This document shows, piece after piece, positions 50,351 through 59,980 of a stretch of DNA of 64,000 nucleotides. The notes under the pieces were generated by a model that saw only the letters and a program-made list of their open reading frames with translations, was not told where the DNA came from and ran no database searches. Origin of the DNA: Oscillospiraceae bacterium (lineage in GTDB: Bacteria > Bacillota > Clostridia > Oscillospirales > CAG-272); assembly GCA_015065385.1 (NCBI GenBank), contig SVQK01000024.1, forward strand, positions 43,569 through 107,568, written 5' to 3'. Position 1 is the stretch's first letter, and every line of letters begins with the position of its first letter. The position numbers were made by a program, and so were the translations under genes.

Positions 50351-51984
50351 GCATGAATCGCATCAAGCTGGAAACCGGCGCGGTCCGGGTCCCCTTTACG
50401 ACCGGCATGACCGGTGAGGAGGCGGACGGGCGCGCCGTGAAAAAAGCCTCGGACCGGATCCGCCGCATCACGGGAGCGGTTCCGGAGAACCTCCGCGTTG
50501 CGCGAAAATCCATCGACGCGCGGCGGGGGGAGATCTCCTTCGTCTATACCGTTTACGGGGAGATCGAGGCGGACGGGAAACGGGTCTCGAAGATCCTGCG
50601 GTCAGCGGAGGAAAGCGGGGAGATCCGGATCCACTCCGACCCCGTGCTGGAACCGAAGCGGGGGGATCGCCCCCTGAACTTCCGCCCCGTGATCGTGGGC
50701 TTCGGTCCCGCCGGGATGTTCGCCGGACTGCTCCTTGCCTCCGAGGGATACAGCCCCCTGATTTTGGAGCGCGGCGGATCCGTGGAGGAACGGACGGCGG
50801 CGGTCGAACGCTTTATCCGCGACGGCATCCTCGATCCGGAATGCAACGTACAGTTCGGCGCGGGCGGCGCGGGCACGTTTTCGGACGGCAAGCTCACCAC
50901 CCGTATCAGCGATCCGCTGACCGCGTGGGTGATGCAGACGCTCCGCACCCTCGGCGCGCCGGACGATATCCTCTATAAATCCAAGCCGCACATCGGAACG
51001 GACGTGCTCCGGCAGGTCGTGAAGAACGCCGACGCGAAAATCCGGTCCATGGGCGGGGAAATCCGGTATCATGCCGCGGCCCGAGGGATCGGAAACGGCA
51101 GGCTGACGGCATGCGGGGAACAGATACCCTACGACGCCCTGATCCTTGCGGTCGGACACAGCGCGCGGGACACCGTGGGCGAGCTGATCGCGTCCGGATT
51201 CGCCGTCGAGGCCAAGCCGTTTTCCGTCGGCGTCCGGGCGGAACATCTTCAAAAAGATATCGACGAGGCGCTCTTCCACGAGCACGCGGGGGATCCGTCT
51301 CTCGGGCGGGGCGAATATCAGCTGTCTTACCGCCGTGGAGACCGCGGATGCTACACCTTCTGCATGTGTCCGGGCGGAGTCGTGGTTCCGTCCGCCAGCG
51401 AAGAGGGAGGCGTCGTGACCAACGGCATGAGCGAGCGGGCCAGAGACGGCGTCAACGCGAACGCGGCGGTCTGCGTGTCCGTGCATCCCTCCGATTTCGG
51501 CGGTTCGCCCCTCGAAGCCATCGCGTTTCAGCGGGAGCTGGAGCGGCGTGCGTTCGAGGCGGGAGGAAGGACCTACGCGGCCCCGTTCCAGACCGTCGGA
51601 GATCTCATGGAGGGAAAGAGCGGCTCGGACTGGGGAAGAATCGTCCCGACCTATCGGAACGGAGCGGTGGTCCCGGCGGATTTCGGCACGCTCCTGCCCC
51701 CCTTTGCCGTGGAAATGCTCCGAGAGGGACTCGCGGACTTCGGACGCAAGCTCAAAGGTTACGACCGGGCGGATGTTCCCCTCACCGGGATCGAAACGCG
51801 GACTTCCTCACCGGTGCGCATTCTCCGGGGCGAGGACGGGCGCGCGGTCGGCCGTGCGGCGGAAGGGATCTATCCCTGTGGAGAGGGCGCCGGATATGCG
51901 GGCGGGATCGTCTCCGCGGCTGTGGACGGCGTCCGGACGGCTTTGAAGCTCATGGAAGCGTACCGTCCCGCCGAACAGGTATAA
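50347..51984 (+). CDS. FAD-dependent oxidoreductase (COG2509-type)
   Basis: 545 residues. An N-terminal domain of about 100 residues, then the FAD Rossmann motif VIVGFGPAGMFAGLLLASEG (about 117-137), CNVQFGAGGAGTFSDGKLTTR, LILAVGHSARDT, YTFCMCPGGVVVPSASEEG and the C-terminal GIYPCGEGAGYAGGIVSAAVDG. A well-conserved family in Firmicutes without a settled reaction. It is translationally coupled to cdaR. Confidence 0.9.
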   Translation: MSMNRIKLETGAVRVPFTTGMTGEEADGRAVKKASDRIRRITGAVPENLRVARKSIDARRGEISFVYTVYGEIEADGKRVSKILRSAEESGEIRIHSDPVLEPKRGDRPLNFRPVIVGFGPAGMFAGLLLASEGYSPLILERGGSVEERTAAVERFIRDGILDPECNVQFGAGGAGTFSDGKLTTRISDPLTAWVMQTLRTLGAPDDILYKSKPHIGTDVLRQVVKNADAKIRSMGGEIRYHAAARGIGNGRLTACGEQIPYDALILAVGHSARDTVGELIASGFAVEAKPFSVGVRAEHLQKDIDEALFHEHAGDPSLGRGEYQLSYRRGDRGCYTFCMCPGGVVVPSASEEGGVVTNGMSERARDGVNANAAVCVSVHPSDFGGSPLEAIAFQRELERRAFEAGGRTYAAPFQTVGDLMEGKSGSDWGRIVPTYRNGAVVPADFGTLLPPFAVEMLREGLADFGRKLKGYDRADVPLTGIETRTSSPVRILRGEDGRAVGRAAEGIYPCGEGAGYAGGIVSAAVDGVRTALKLMEAYRPAEQV

Positions 51985-52032
51985 ATCAGTCAGCCGGAAG
52001 ACTCCGGCGCGGAATACAGAACCGAGGATTCA

Positions 52033-52482
52033 ATGAGACAGAGAGCGAAAGTGAAAGAGGTGCACGGACCGTACGCCACTGTGGAGGTCACGCGGTCCAC
52101 GATGTGCGAGGGATGCGAGAAGAGCGGAGGATGCGGAGGCCATTGCGCCATCACCGGGATCGTGGGGGACAGCCGCTCCATGACCGCCCGCGCGCTGAAT
52201 CCCATCGGCGCGAAGGTGGGGGATACGGTGGAGGTGGAGTCGTCGGAGCGTGTCGTGCTCGGATCCGCCGCGCTGGTCTTTCTGGTGCCGCTCGCGTTCT
52301 GCGCCCTGTTCTTCCTCCTCGGATCCCATCTTTTCGGCACCGAGGGAGCGGGCGTTCTGGCGGGGATATGCGGATTTGTCCTCGCGTTCGTCTGCGTCGG
52401 GCTGATCGACAAAAAACTCGCCCGGCGCGCCCCCTCCATCCGGATCGTCGATCTGGCGGACGGAGCCGAGGGCGGGAAATAA
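52033..52482 (+). CDS. RseC/RsxC-associated SoxR-reducing-system-type protein
   Basis: 149 residues. An N-terminal Cys-rich motif (CEGCEKSGGCGGHC), then NPIGAKVGDTVEVE, and two membrane spans at about 74-92 and 100-122. This is the RseC_MucC family. In clostridia it is often next to redox genes; here it follows an FAD oxidoreductase. It might tune electron flow to membrane redox complexes, which is inference. Confidence 0.87.
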   Translation: MRQRAKVKEVHGPYATVEVTRSTMCEGCEKSGGCGGHCAITGIVGDSRSMTARALNPIGAKVGDTVEVESSERVVLGSAALVFLVPLAFCALFFLLGSHLFGTEGAGVLAGICGFVLAFVCVGLIDKKLARRAPSIRIVDLADGAEGGK

Positions 52483-52536
52483 AAGGTTCCTATCATCTAA
52501 CATAAAATTTATCATACAGAGAGAGCGATCGGAATA

Positions 52537-54708
52537 ATGCAGTACAGGAATCAGTGGAATATCATGACGACGGCGGAGGCCATGGCCCGGGATCCCGAGG
52601 TCGCGGCCATCGCAAGAAAACTCGGCGTCCGTCTCCCCACGGCGCAGCTGTTGAAAAACAGGGGATGTTCGACGCCGGAGGAGGCAGCGTGCTTTCTCCG
52701 GAAGGAAGAGGAGCAGCTGCACGATCCGTTCCTGATGAAGGACATGGACAAGGCGGCTGCCAGAATCGCGGAGGCGGTGGAATCCGGGGAGAGCATCGTC
52801 ATTTACGGCGACTACGACGTGGACGGCGTGACCTCGGTCACCTGCCTCTATCTCTATCTGTCGTCCCGCGGCGCGGATGTGAGCTACTATATCCCCTGCC
52901 GCTCCGGAGAGGGATACGGCGTGTCCGAACCGGCGATCCGGAAGCTGGCCGAGAAGGGATGCCGCCTCATCGTCACGGTGGACACGGGCATCACGGCGTC
53001 GGCGGAGGCGGAATGCGCGAAAGAGCTGGGGATGGATCTGATCGTTACGGACCATCACGAATGCCACGGCGATCTGCCGGACTGCGAAGCGGTGGTGAAT
53101 CCCCGCAGGCCGGACTGCCCCTATCCCTTCAAGGAGTTGGCGGGCGTGGGCGTGGTGTTCAAGACCCTCTGCGCCCTCGAAGCCGTTTTCTGCCCGGAGG
53201 AAGACATGCTTGACTGCGTGCGCCGGATCTCCCGGGACTACGGGGATCTGGTGGCCATCGGGACCGTGGCAGATGTCATGCCGGTCCGGGACGAAAACCG
53301 CCTCATCGTCAGCTACGGCCTGTCCCTGATCGAACAGACGAAGCGGCCCGGACTGCTCGAGCTGATGGAGGCCACGCGCGAGGAATCCCGGTCCGTCGGG
53401 AGGAAAAAGGTCACCGCGTCCTACATCGGCTACACCATCGCGCCGCGCATCAACGCCGCCGGGCGGATCCGGGACGCGTCCATGGCCGTGGAGCTTCTTC
53501 TGGCGAAGGACTGCGAGGAAGCGGCTCCTCTGGCCCGTCAGCTCTGCGAGATCAACCGGGAGAGGCAGGCCGAGGAGAACAAGATCATGGAGGACGCATA
53601 CGCCATGATCGCCGCCCGCCACGATTTCGAGCGGGATCCGGTCATTGTGCTCGACGCGGAGGACTGGCATCACGGCATCATCGGGATCGTCGCCTCCCGG
53701 ATCACGGAAAAATACGGCTGTCCTTCCATTCTCGTCTCCTTCGAGGGGGCGGGGGAAACCAAGACGGACGACGATCCCGGCAAGGGCTCGGGGCGGAGCG
53801 TCAAGGGGATGAATCTGGTCGAAGCGCTCGATTCCTGCTCCGACCTGCTTGAAAAATTCGGCGGGCACGAGCTGGCGGCGGGACTGACCGTCAAGCGGAA
53901 GAATCTCGGAGCGTTCCGCGAGCGTCTGAATCAGTATGCGAGAGAAGCCTTCGCCGACCGGGATCTGACGCCCCAGCTGGACGCGGAATGCGAGCTCGAA
54001 CCGGCGGATCTGACCATGGAGCAGGCGAACGAGCTCTACAGTCTCGAGCCCTTCGGCGTGTCCAATCCCGTGCCGGTGTTCGTCCTGAGGCAGGCAAAGA
54101 TCGCGGACGTGGCGGCGGTAGGCGGCGGAAAGCACACGAGGATGCTGCTCAAAGCGGGCGGCGTCACCGTGACCGCGATGTGCTTCCGGAAGACGATTCA
54201 GGAGATCGACCTCTATCCCGGAGACACGGCCGACGTCATGTTCACCATGGATATCAACGAATACGGGCATCAGCGGAACCTTCAGCTCATCGTCAAGGAC
54301 GCGCGCCTGTCGGAGGGACAGATGGAAGCCGAGCAGCGGGACCGGAATTGGTACGCGCGTATCCAGTCCGGGCAGACGCTCCGCGGGATCGCGCCCGCCG
54401 GTGCCGTTCTTCCCGACCGGGACGATTTCGCCGCGGTCTACACCGTGATCCGCCGGGAGCTGAAGGTGGACCGGGACGCCTTTACCATCCGCGGGCTCTC
54501 CTATCTGGTAGCGACAAGCGGGCGGCCCGTGGGCTATACCAAGCTGAAGGTGATCCTGCTGACCTTCCGGGAACTGGGGCTGTTCGGCGTGACCCGCCTG
54601 ACCGAGGACCGGGAGCTGTTCGCCTTCCGTTCCGTCAACCGCTCCGGAAAGGTCGATCTCATGAGCGCGGCCATCCTGAAGAAACTGAACGAGGATCTGG
54701 AAAACTGA
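52537..54708 (+). CDS. recJ: Single-stranded-DNA-specific exonuclease RecJ
   Basis: 723 residues. DHH-family motifs: YGDYDVDGVTS, TVDTGITA, VTDHHECHGDLPDCEAVVNPRR and, in the DHHA1 domain, INAAGRI and FGGHELAAGLTV. An OB-type domain and a C-terminal extension (after about residue 560) complete it. It resects DNA 5' to 3' in recombination and mismatch repair. The ribosome binding site is weak; an ATG at 52564 is an alternative start. The stop is one base before relA. Confidence 0.95.
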   Translation: MQYRNQWNIMTTAEAMARDPEVAAIARKLGVRLPTAQLLKNRGCSTPEEAACFLRKEEEQLHDPFLMKDMDKAAARIAEAVESGESIVIYGDYDVDGVTSVTCLYLYLSSRGADVSYYIPCRSGEGYGVSEPAIRKLAEKGCRLIVTVDTGITASAEAECAKELGMDLIVTDHHECHGDLPDCEAVVNPRRPDCPYPFKELAGVGVVFKTLCALEAVFCPEEDMLDCVRRISRDYGDLVAIGTVADVMPVRDENRLIVSYGLSLIEQTKRPGLLELMEATREESRSVGRKKVTASYIGYTIAPRINAAGRIRDASMAVELLLAKDCEEAAPLARQLCEINRERQAEENKIMEDAYAMIAARHDFERDPVIVLDAEDWHHGIIGIVASRITEKYGCPSILVSFEGAGETKTDDDPGKGSGRSVKGMNLVEALDSCSDLLEKFGGHELAAGLTVKRKNLGAFRERLNQYAREAFADRDLTPQLDAECELEPADLTMEQANELYSLEPFGVSNPVPVFVLRQAKIADVAAVGGGKHTRMLLKAGGVTVTAMCFRKTIQEIDLYPGDTADVMFTMDINEYGHQRNLQLIVKDARLSEGQMEAEQRDRNWYARIQSGQTLRGIAPAGAVLPDRDDFAAVYTVIRRELKVDRDAFTIRGLSYLVATSGRPVGYTKLKVILLTFRELGLFGVTRLTEDRELFAFRSVNRSGKVDLMSAAILKKLNEDLEN

Positions 54709-54709
54709 T

Positions 54710-56971
54710 ATGACGAACGAACAACTGCCGAACGAACGCGAAAACACCCGGGGTGTGGGCGCGGAGCCGGCCTTCGAGGGGATCGCGCCCCTGCTCGCCA
54801 TGATCCGGTCCAGCGAAAAGCACTACGACGTCGAAAAGCTGGAGCGGGCGTATCTGTACGCGAAATCCCTGCACGAAGGACAGTTCCGGGTAAGCGGGGA
54901 GCCCTATATCTCCCATCCCGTGGCGGTGGCGGAGATCGTGGCGTCTCTGGGCCTCGACACGGATTCCATCTGCGCCGCGTTTCTCCACGACACGGTGGAG
55001 GACTGCCCGGAAAAGACGAGCGTCGAGATCATCCGCAACCGCTTCGGGGAAGACGTCGCCATGCTGGTGGACGGCCTGACGAAAATGAAGGCCATCAACG
55101 TGGAGGACAAGGAAGAGGCCAACATCGAGAACATCCGGAAGATGCTCCTCGCCATGTCGAAGGATATCCGGGTCATCTTCATCAAGCTCTGCGACCGGCT
55201 CCACAACATGCGCACCCTCGGCGTCAAACCGGAGGCGAAGCGGCGCGCCACGGCTCTTGAAACCATGCACGTCTACGCCCCTCTCGCGCACCGGCTCGGT
55301 ATGCAGCGGATCAAGCAGGAGCTGGAAAACCTCGCCCTGTCGTATCTCGATCCCATCGGATACGCGGAGGTGTCGAACGACATCGAGCGGAAATACGGGC
55401 AGAACCAGAACTTTATCGAGAACACCCGGGCCTATGTCGCGGAAAAGCTCGAGGAATACGGGATCAACTTCACGCTGGAAGGGCGCGTCAAGACGGTCTA
55501 TTCGATCTACCGGAAGATGTTCAACCAGAACAAGAGCTTCGACGAGATCTACGACTTCTACGCGATCCGGATCATCGTGGGGACGGAGCTGGAGTGCTAC
55601 ACGGCCCTCGGCATCATCCACGAGCTGTTCAAGTCCATCCCGGGCCGCTTCAAGGACTATATCTCCACGCCGAAGCCGAACATGTACCAGTCCCTTCATA
55701 CCACGGTCATCGGACGCGACGGCATCCCCTTCGAGGTTCAGATTCGGACCCGCGAGATGCATCAGGTGGCTGAATTCGGTATCGCGGCCCACTGGAAATA
55801 CAAGTCCGGCGCGAAGAGCAAGGAGGAGATCGACAAGAAGCTGGCGTGGATCTCCAAGCTCATCGACGCGGAAAACAGCGCGACGGACACCGAGGACTTC
55901 ATGCAGGCCTTGAAGATCGATATCTTCTCGGACGAGACCTTCGTCTTCACGCCCAAGGGGGACGTGATCGCCCTGCCGCAGAACTCCACCCTCATCGACT
56001 TCGCCTACGCCATCCATTCCCAGATCGGAAACCGGATGGTCGGCGCGAAGATCAACGGCATGATCGCTCCCATCGACAAGGTCCCGCAGACCGGCGACAT
56101 CGTGGAGGTGCTGACCTCCTCCGCCTCCAAGGGACCGAGCCGCGACTGGCTGAAAATCGTCAAGACCAGCGAGGCAAGGGCCAAGATCCGCCAGTGGTTC
56201 AAAAAGGAAAAGAGGCCCGAAAACATCAAGATTGGGCAGGCGGAGATCGAGCGGCTTCTCAGCAAATACCGGGTGAAGCCGACGGACGCGCAGGTCGAGG
56301 AGATCGTCGCCGGAGTCGCGCACAAAATCGGCATGGCGGACGTGGAGGATCTGTACAACTCCATCGGCTACGGCGGCGTCGCCATGACCAAGGTGACGAG
56401 CAAGCTCCGTCAGGAATACGAGCGCGTGGTGAAGCCCGACGAGGAGAACGCGGTCACCGAAACCGGGCAGGTGCAGACCGGTCAGCTCCGCAAGCGCGGC
56501 ACGGGCGGCATCATCGTGGACGGCGAATACGGCTGCGAGGTCAAGTTCGCCAAGTGCTGCAATCCCCTCCCCGGCGACGACGTGATCGGATTTGTCACCA
56601 AGGGATACGGGATCTCCATCCACAAACGGGACTGCGCGAACGTGGCGGCTGGCCTCTCCAATCCGGAACTGGCGGACCGCTGGCTCCGTGCGGAATGGGA
56701 CGTCGAGGAATTCGCGGGCAGCGCGAAACCGGTGTACGAGGTCGGCCTGACCATTTACGCCGAGAACGATATCCGGCTGCTCTCCAACATCACCACCGCG
56801 CTCGCCGACATGAAGGTGACCCTGCTCGCCATCAACACCAAGAAGCGGACGGCGGACGATATCATCATCCAGCTCACCGTGGGCTGCAAGAACGTCGATC
56901 ACTACAACTCAATTCTCTCCCGGCTGAAACAGGTCCCCCGCGTCCGGAACATCGAGCGCGGGACAGCGTGA
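54710..56971 (+). CDS. relA: Bifunctional (p)ppGpp synthetase/hydrolase
   Basis: 753 residues. HD hydrolase domain (SHPVAVAEIVASLGLDTDS, FLHDTVEDC), synthetase domain (GRVKTVYSIYRKM, IIHELFKSIPGRFKDYIS, MYQSLHTTVIG), TGS domain (VFTPKGDVIALP, IDFAYAIHSQIGNRMVGAKI) and a C-terminal ACT domain. The intact HDxxED motif suggests a bifunctional Rel rather than a pure synthetase. It controls the stringent response. Confidence 0.96.
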   Translation: MTNEQLPNERENTRGVGAEPAFEGIAPLLAMIRSSEKHYDVEKLERAYLYAKSLHEGQFRVSGEPYISHPVAVAEIVASLGLDTDSICAAFLHDTVEDCPEKTSVEIIRNRFGEDVAMLVDGLTKMKAINVEDKEEANIENIRKMLLAMSKDIRVIFIKLCDRLHNMRTLGVKPEAKRRATALETMHVYAPLAHRLGMQRIKQELENLALSYLDPIGYAEVSNDIERKYGQNQNFIENTRAYVAEKLEEYGINFTLEGRVKTVYSIYRKMFNQNKSFDEIYDFYAIRIIVGTELECYTALGIIHELFKSIPGRFKDYISTPKPNMYQSLHTTVIGRDGIPFEVQIRTREMHQVAEFGIAAHWKYKSGAKSKEEIDKKLAWISKLIDAENSATDTEDFMQALKIDIFSDETFVFTPKGDVIALPQNSTLIDFAYAIHSQIGNRMVGAKINGMIAPIDKVPQTGDIVEVLTSSASKGPSRDWLKIVKTSEARAKIRQWFKKEKRPENIKIGQAEIERLLSKYRVKPTDAQVEEIVAGVAHKIGMADVEDLYNSIGYGGVAMTKVTSKLRQEYERVVKPDEENAVTETGQVQTGQLRKRGTGGIIVDGEYGCEVKFAKCCNPLPGDDVIGFVTKGYGISIHKRDCANVAAGLSNPELADRWLRAEWDVEEFAGSAKPVYEVGLTIYAENDIRLLSNITTALADMKVTLLAINTKKRTADDIIIQLTVGCKNVDHYNSILSRLKQVPRVRNIERGTA

Positions 56972-57017
56972 CCTCTGCCCGGGCGGGATCCATTATCCAG
57001 AAACCGGAGGTATCTCC

Positions 57018-57485
57018 ATGCTCGCATTGATACAGCGCATTTCCCGGGGCCGGGTCACGTCGGAGGGAGAGGTTCTCGCGGACTGTCCGGGGGCCGGGCT
57101 CCTCGTCCTTTTAGGCGTGACGACCGAGGACACGGAGGAGGACGGGCGGCTCCTCGCGGAAAAGATCGTCAAGCTGCGGATCTTCTCCGACGAAGAGGGG
57201 AAGATGAACCGCTCCGTGCAGGACGTGGACGGCGGCGTGATCGTCGTGTCCCAGTTCACCCTCTGTGCCTCCTACCGGAAAGGGAACCGTCCCGATTATC
57301 TGGCGGCGGCGCGTCCCGAGCAGGCGATCCCGCTGTACGAGGATTTTGTCAGCCGGATGCGCGCGTCTGTCACCCATGTCGCCACCGGACGGTTCGGAGC
57401 GGATATGCAGGTGGAGATCGTCAACGACGGCCCTGTCACCATGCAGCTGGATTCGAACGTACTGAAGCTGCCGAAGAGGAGCTGA
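57018..57485 (+). CDS. dtd: D-aminoacyl-tRNA deacylase
   Basis: 155 residues. LLVLLGVTTEDTEED, KLRIFSDEEGKMN, the SQFTL motif (VVSQFTLCASYRKGNRP) and the NDGPVT motif near the C-terminus, both of which form the active site. It removes D-amino acids from tRNA. dtd behind relA is a conserved Firmicutes order. Confidence 0.96.
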   Translation: MLALIQRISRGRVTSEGEVLADCPGAGLLVLLGVTTEDTEEDGRLLAEKIVKLRIFSDEEGKMNRSVQDVDGGVIVVSQFTLCASYRKGNRPDYLAAARPEQAIPLYEDFVSRMRASVTHVATGRFGADMQVEIVNDGPVTMQLDSNVLKLPKRS

Positions 57486-57489
57486 GTCC

Positions 57490-59037
57490 ATGATCCTGCA
57501 TATCGACGGCCCGCTGAAGCCATATTACGTTCAGACCCTCGCCATGATCTTTTTCCCCGGCGTGAAGTTCCCCGACGGGGAGGAGCCGGGTGCGGACGTG
57601 CCCGAGGCGTGGATCTCGCTTGAGGAAGACGGGAGCGGCGTCTGCGCGTCCGTGCGGCTGTTTGTGCCGGGTGCCGGAGAGAGACGGGAAACGACCGGTT
57701 CGGCTCAGGTTCCGTGGACGGCGGGAAACGGGGAGCGGGACCGGGTGAGAAAGCTCGCGGCGGGGGAGGCCTTCCTCGAAGCCGGACGGGAGCTCACCGG
57801 GATCCGCCCTCCGTGGGGCATCATGACCGGCGTGCGTCCGGCCAAGGTGGCGACGGAGCTCTTCCGGGCCGGATATTCGCTCGACGAAGCGGCGGCGGCC
57901 ATCGCGCGGGACTATCTGACCGAGGCGAACAAGGCGCGGCTGGCGGCGGAGGTGTCCCTTGCGGAATCCGCGCTCGTCACGCCGCAGTCCCGGAAACAGT
58001 GCAGCGTCTACGTCGGGATTCCCTTCTGTCCCACCCGGTGCGCCTACTGCTCCTTCGTGTCCTATACGTCGCCGGGGCTGTTGAAGCTGATCCCGGAATA
58101 CCTCGAGGCGCTTTTCAACGACGTGGACGGCGTCTTTTCCGTGATCCGGGAGATGGGACTCGGGATCGCGTCGGTCTATATCGGCGGCGGTACGCCCACG
58201 GTGCTGACGGCGGAACAGCTCTCAGCTCTGCTCGGACGGATCGGGCGCAATCTCGCCGCGCTCGGAGCAAAACCGCTCGAATACACCCTGGAAGCAGGAC
58301 GGCCCGACACCATCACGGAGGAAAAAATGGCCGCGGCGGTCGAGGCGGGCGTCACGCGGATCAGCGTCAACCCCCAGTCCCTCAATCCCGAGGTGCTCGC
58401 CGCCATCGGACGCGCCCACACCCCCGAAATGTTTTTCGATGCCTACCGGATCGTCCGGGACAGCGGCGTGCGGGATATCAACGTGGATCTGATCGCCGGA
58501 CTTCCCGCGGATACACCGCAGTCCTTCCGCGCGACGGTGGACGGCGTGTCCGCCCTCGATCCGGAAAACGTCACCATCCACACCTTTTCCGTGAAGAAAT
58601 CCTCGGAGTTCCGCGCGGAAGGGCGGTTCGACCCGTCCTCCGTCATCGCGGCGCAGTCCGTGGACTATGCCGATTCCGCCCTGAGAGCTTCCGGATATAT
58701 TCCGTACTATATGTACCGGCAGAAGAACACCGTCGGGAACCTCGAAAACGTCGGATGGGCGAAGCCGGGGCACGAGGGACTGTACAACGTCTATATGATG
58801 GAGGAGATCCATTCGATTTTCGCGTCCGGAGCCCACGCCGTCACCAAGCTGGTCTCGGAGCCGGAGGAAGACGGAAGCGTGCGGATCGAGCGGCTCTTTC
58901 AGCCGAAATACCCATACGAATACCTGCGGGAATACCGCGCGGAGAACGGTGAGCGCCTGAACGCGCTCCGATCCGCGGCACGGGCATTCTTCGCGTCCCC
59001 TGAGAACCGGGAGGAGAACACGATTGAAAATCATTGA
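57490..59037 (+). CDS. hemZ: Radical SAM coproporphyrinogen dehydrogenase-like protein HemZ
   Basis: 515 residues. An N-terminal domain of about 170 residues, then a radical SAM core with CPTRCAYCSF (about 178-187), VYIGGGTPTVLTAEQL, LEAGRPDTIT and DINVDLIAGLPADTPQSF. The N-terminal extension is the mark of HemZ as opposed to HemN. No other haem genes lie nearby. It overlaps the kinase gene by 14 bases. Confidence 0.92.
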   Translation: MILHIDGPLKPYYVQTLAMIFFPGVKFPDGEEPGADVPEAWISLEEDGSGVCASVRLFVPGAGERRETTGSAQVPWTAGNGERDRVRKLAAGEAFLEAGRELTGIRPPWGIMTGVRPAKVATELFRAGYSLDEAAAAIARDYLTEANKARLAAEVSLAESALVTPQSRKQCSVYVGIPFCPTRCAYCSFVSYTSPGLLKLIPEYLEALFNDVDGVFSVIREMGLGIASVYIGGGTPTVLTAEQLSALLGRIGRNLAALGAKPLEYTLEAGRPDTITEEKMAAAVEAGVTRISVNPQSLNPEVLAAIGRAHTPEMFFDAYRIVRDSGVRDINVDLIAGLPADTPQSFRATVDGVSALDPENVTIHTFSVKKSSEFRAEGRFDPSSVIAAQSVDYADSALRASGYIPYYMYRQKNTVGNLENVGWAKPGHEGLYNVYMMEEIHSIFASGAHAVTKLVSEPEEDGSVRIERLFQPKYPYEYLREYRAENGERLNALRSAARAFFASPENREENTIENH

Positions 59038-59926
59038 ACCGGATATTCGCTCAACGGAAGAGGCAGAGCGGTACGTCAGCCTCTGCGAGAACCGCTTTTC
59101 GGAGCGGATCGACGAGGCGATCGAAACCGTCTTCGCGGAGAATTCCCTGAAGATCATCGCGCTGGCCGGTCCCACCTGCTCCGGGAAGACCACCACCGCC
59201 GCCAAGCTGACCCGACGCATGGCCAAAGCCGGAAGACAGGTCGTGGTCATGTCCATCGACGACTTTTTCAAGGACCGGAAGGACAGAAACGTGGTGGACG
59301 GGGAGAGTCCCGACTACGATTCCGTGGCCGCGATCGACCTCGACTATCTTGAGTTGTTCATGAAGCGTCTGAACGCCGGACTGTCCGTGCTGGTTCCCCG
59401 TTACGATTTCGCAGCGACGGGCCGGGTCGGTTACGACGAATATATTCCGCATCCCGACGATATATATGTCTTCGAAGGGATCCAGGCGGTCTATCCGGAG
59501 GTCACGCGGCTGTTCGGAGAGGGCTTTTTCAGCATTTTCATGAACGTGAAGGAGGACGTCCGGTGCGGGGAATCCGCGCTCACGAGGGACGAACTGCGCC
59601 TGCTCCGGCGGACGGTCCGGGACTACAAGTTCCGCGGCGCGACTCCGGAATTCACGCTCCACCTTTGGGAGGGCGTGCGGGAGAACGAGCTGAACAACAT
59701 CTTCCCGAACGCGAAAAAGCGTGACCTGACGCTCGATTCGTTCCTCGACTACGAGCCGTTTCTGCTGTCCAGATACGCCGTGCCGCTCCTTGAAACGGTT
59801 CCGGCGGACAGCCGCTACCGGGACGAGGCGGAAGACCTGCTCGAAAGGCTGTCCGCGTTCGACTGCCCGTTCATCGAGGAGCGCATGATCCCGCAAAACT
59901 CCGTCTTCCGCGAATTCATCGGGTAA
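59024..59926 (+). CDS. Uridine kinase-like P-loop kinase
   Basis: 300 residues. Walker A AGPTCSGKTTTAAKLTRRM (about 46-64), MSIDDFFKDR, DLDYLELFMKRLNAG, FEGIQAVYPEV and EHTR-like RRTVRDYKFRGATPEFTLHLW match the PRK/uridine kinase family. A TTG start at 59024 is used because GGGAGGAG lies seven bases upstream and the N-terminus reads KIIEPDIRSTEE. It may phosphorylate nucleosides or another small hydroxyl compound; the substrate is not proven. Confidence 0.85.
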   Translation: MKIIEPDIRSTEEAERYVSLCENRFSERIDEAIETVFAENSLKIIALAGPTCSGKTTTAAKLTRRMAKAGRQVVVMSIDDFFKDRKDRNVVDGESPDYDSVAAIDLDYLELFMKRLNAGLSVLVPRYDFAATGRVGYDEYIPHPDDIYVFEGIQAVYPEVTRLFGEGFFSIFMNVKEDVRCGESALTRDELRLLRRTVRDYKFRGATPEFTLHLWEGVRENELNNIFPNAKKRDLTLDSFLDYEPFLLSRYAVPLLETVPADSRYRDEAEDLLERLSAFDCPFIEERMIPQNSVFREFIG

Positions 59927-59980
59927 GCGGGACCTTTCGCTTTCCCCGGAAGACGGCATCGGTGGGAGGCGTGCCTGTCC

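Noticed and set aside
52030..56902. Long minus-strand frames of 923 and 747 residues opposite recJ and relA
   Set aside because: They mirror recJ and relA exactly and show no domain or ribosome binding site.
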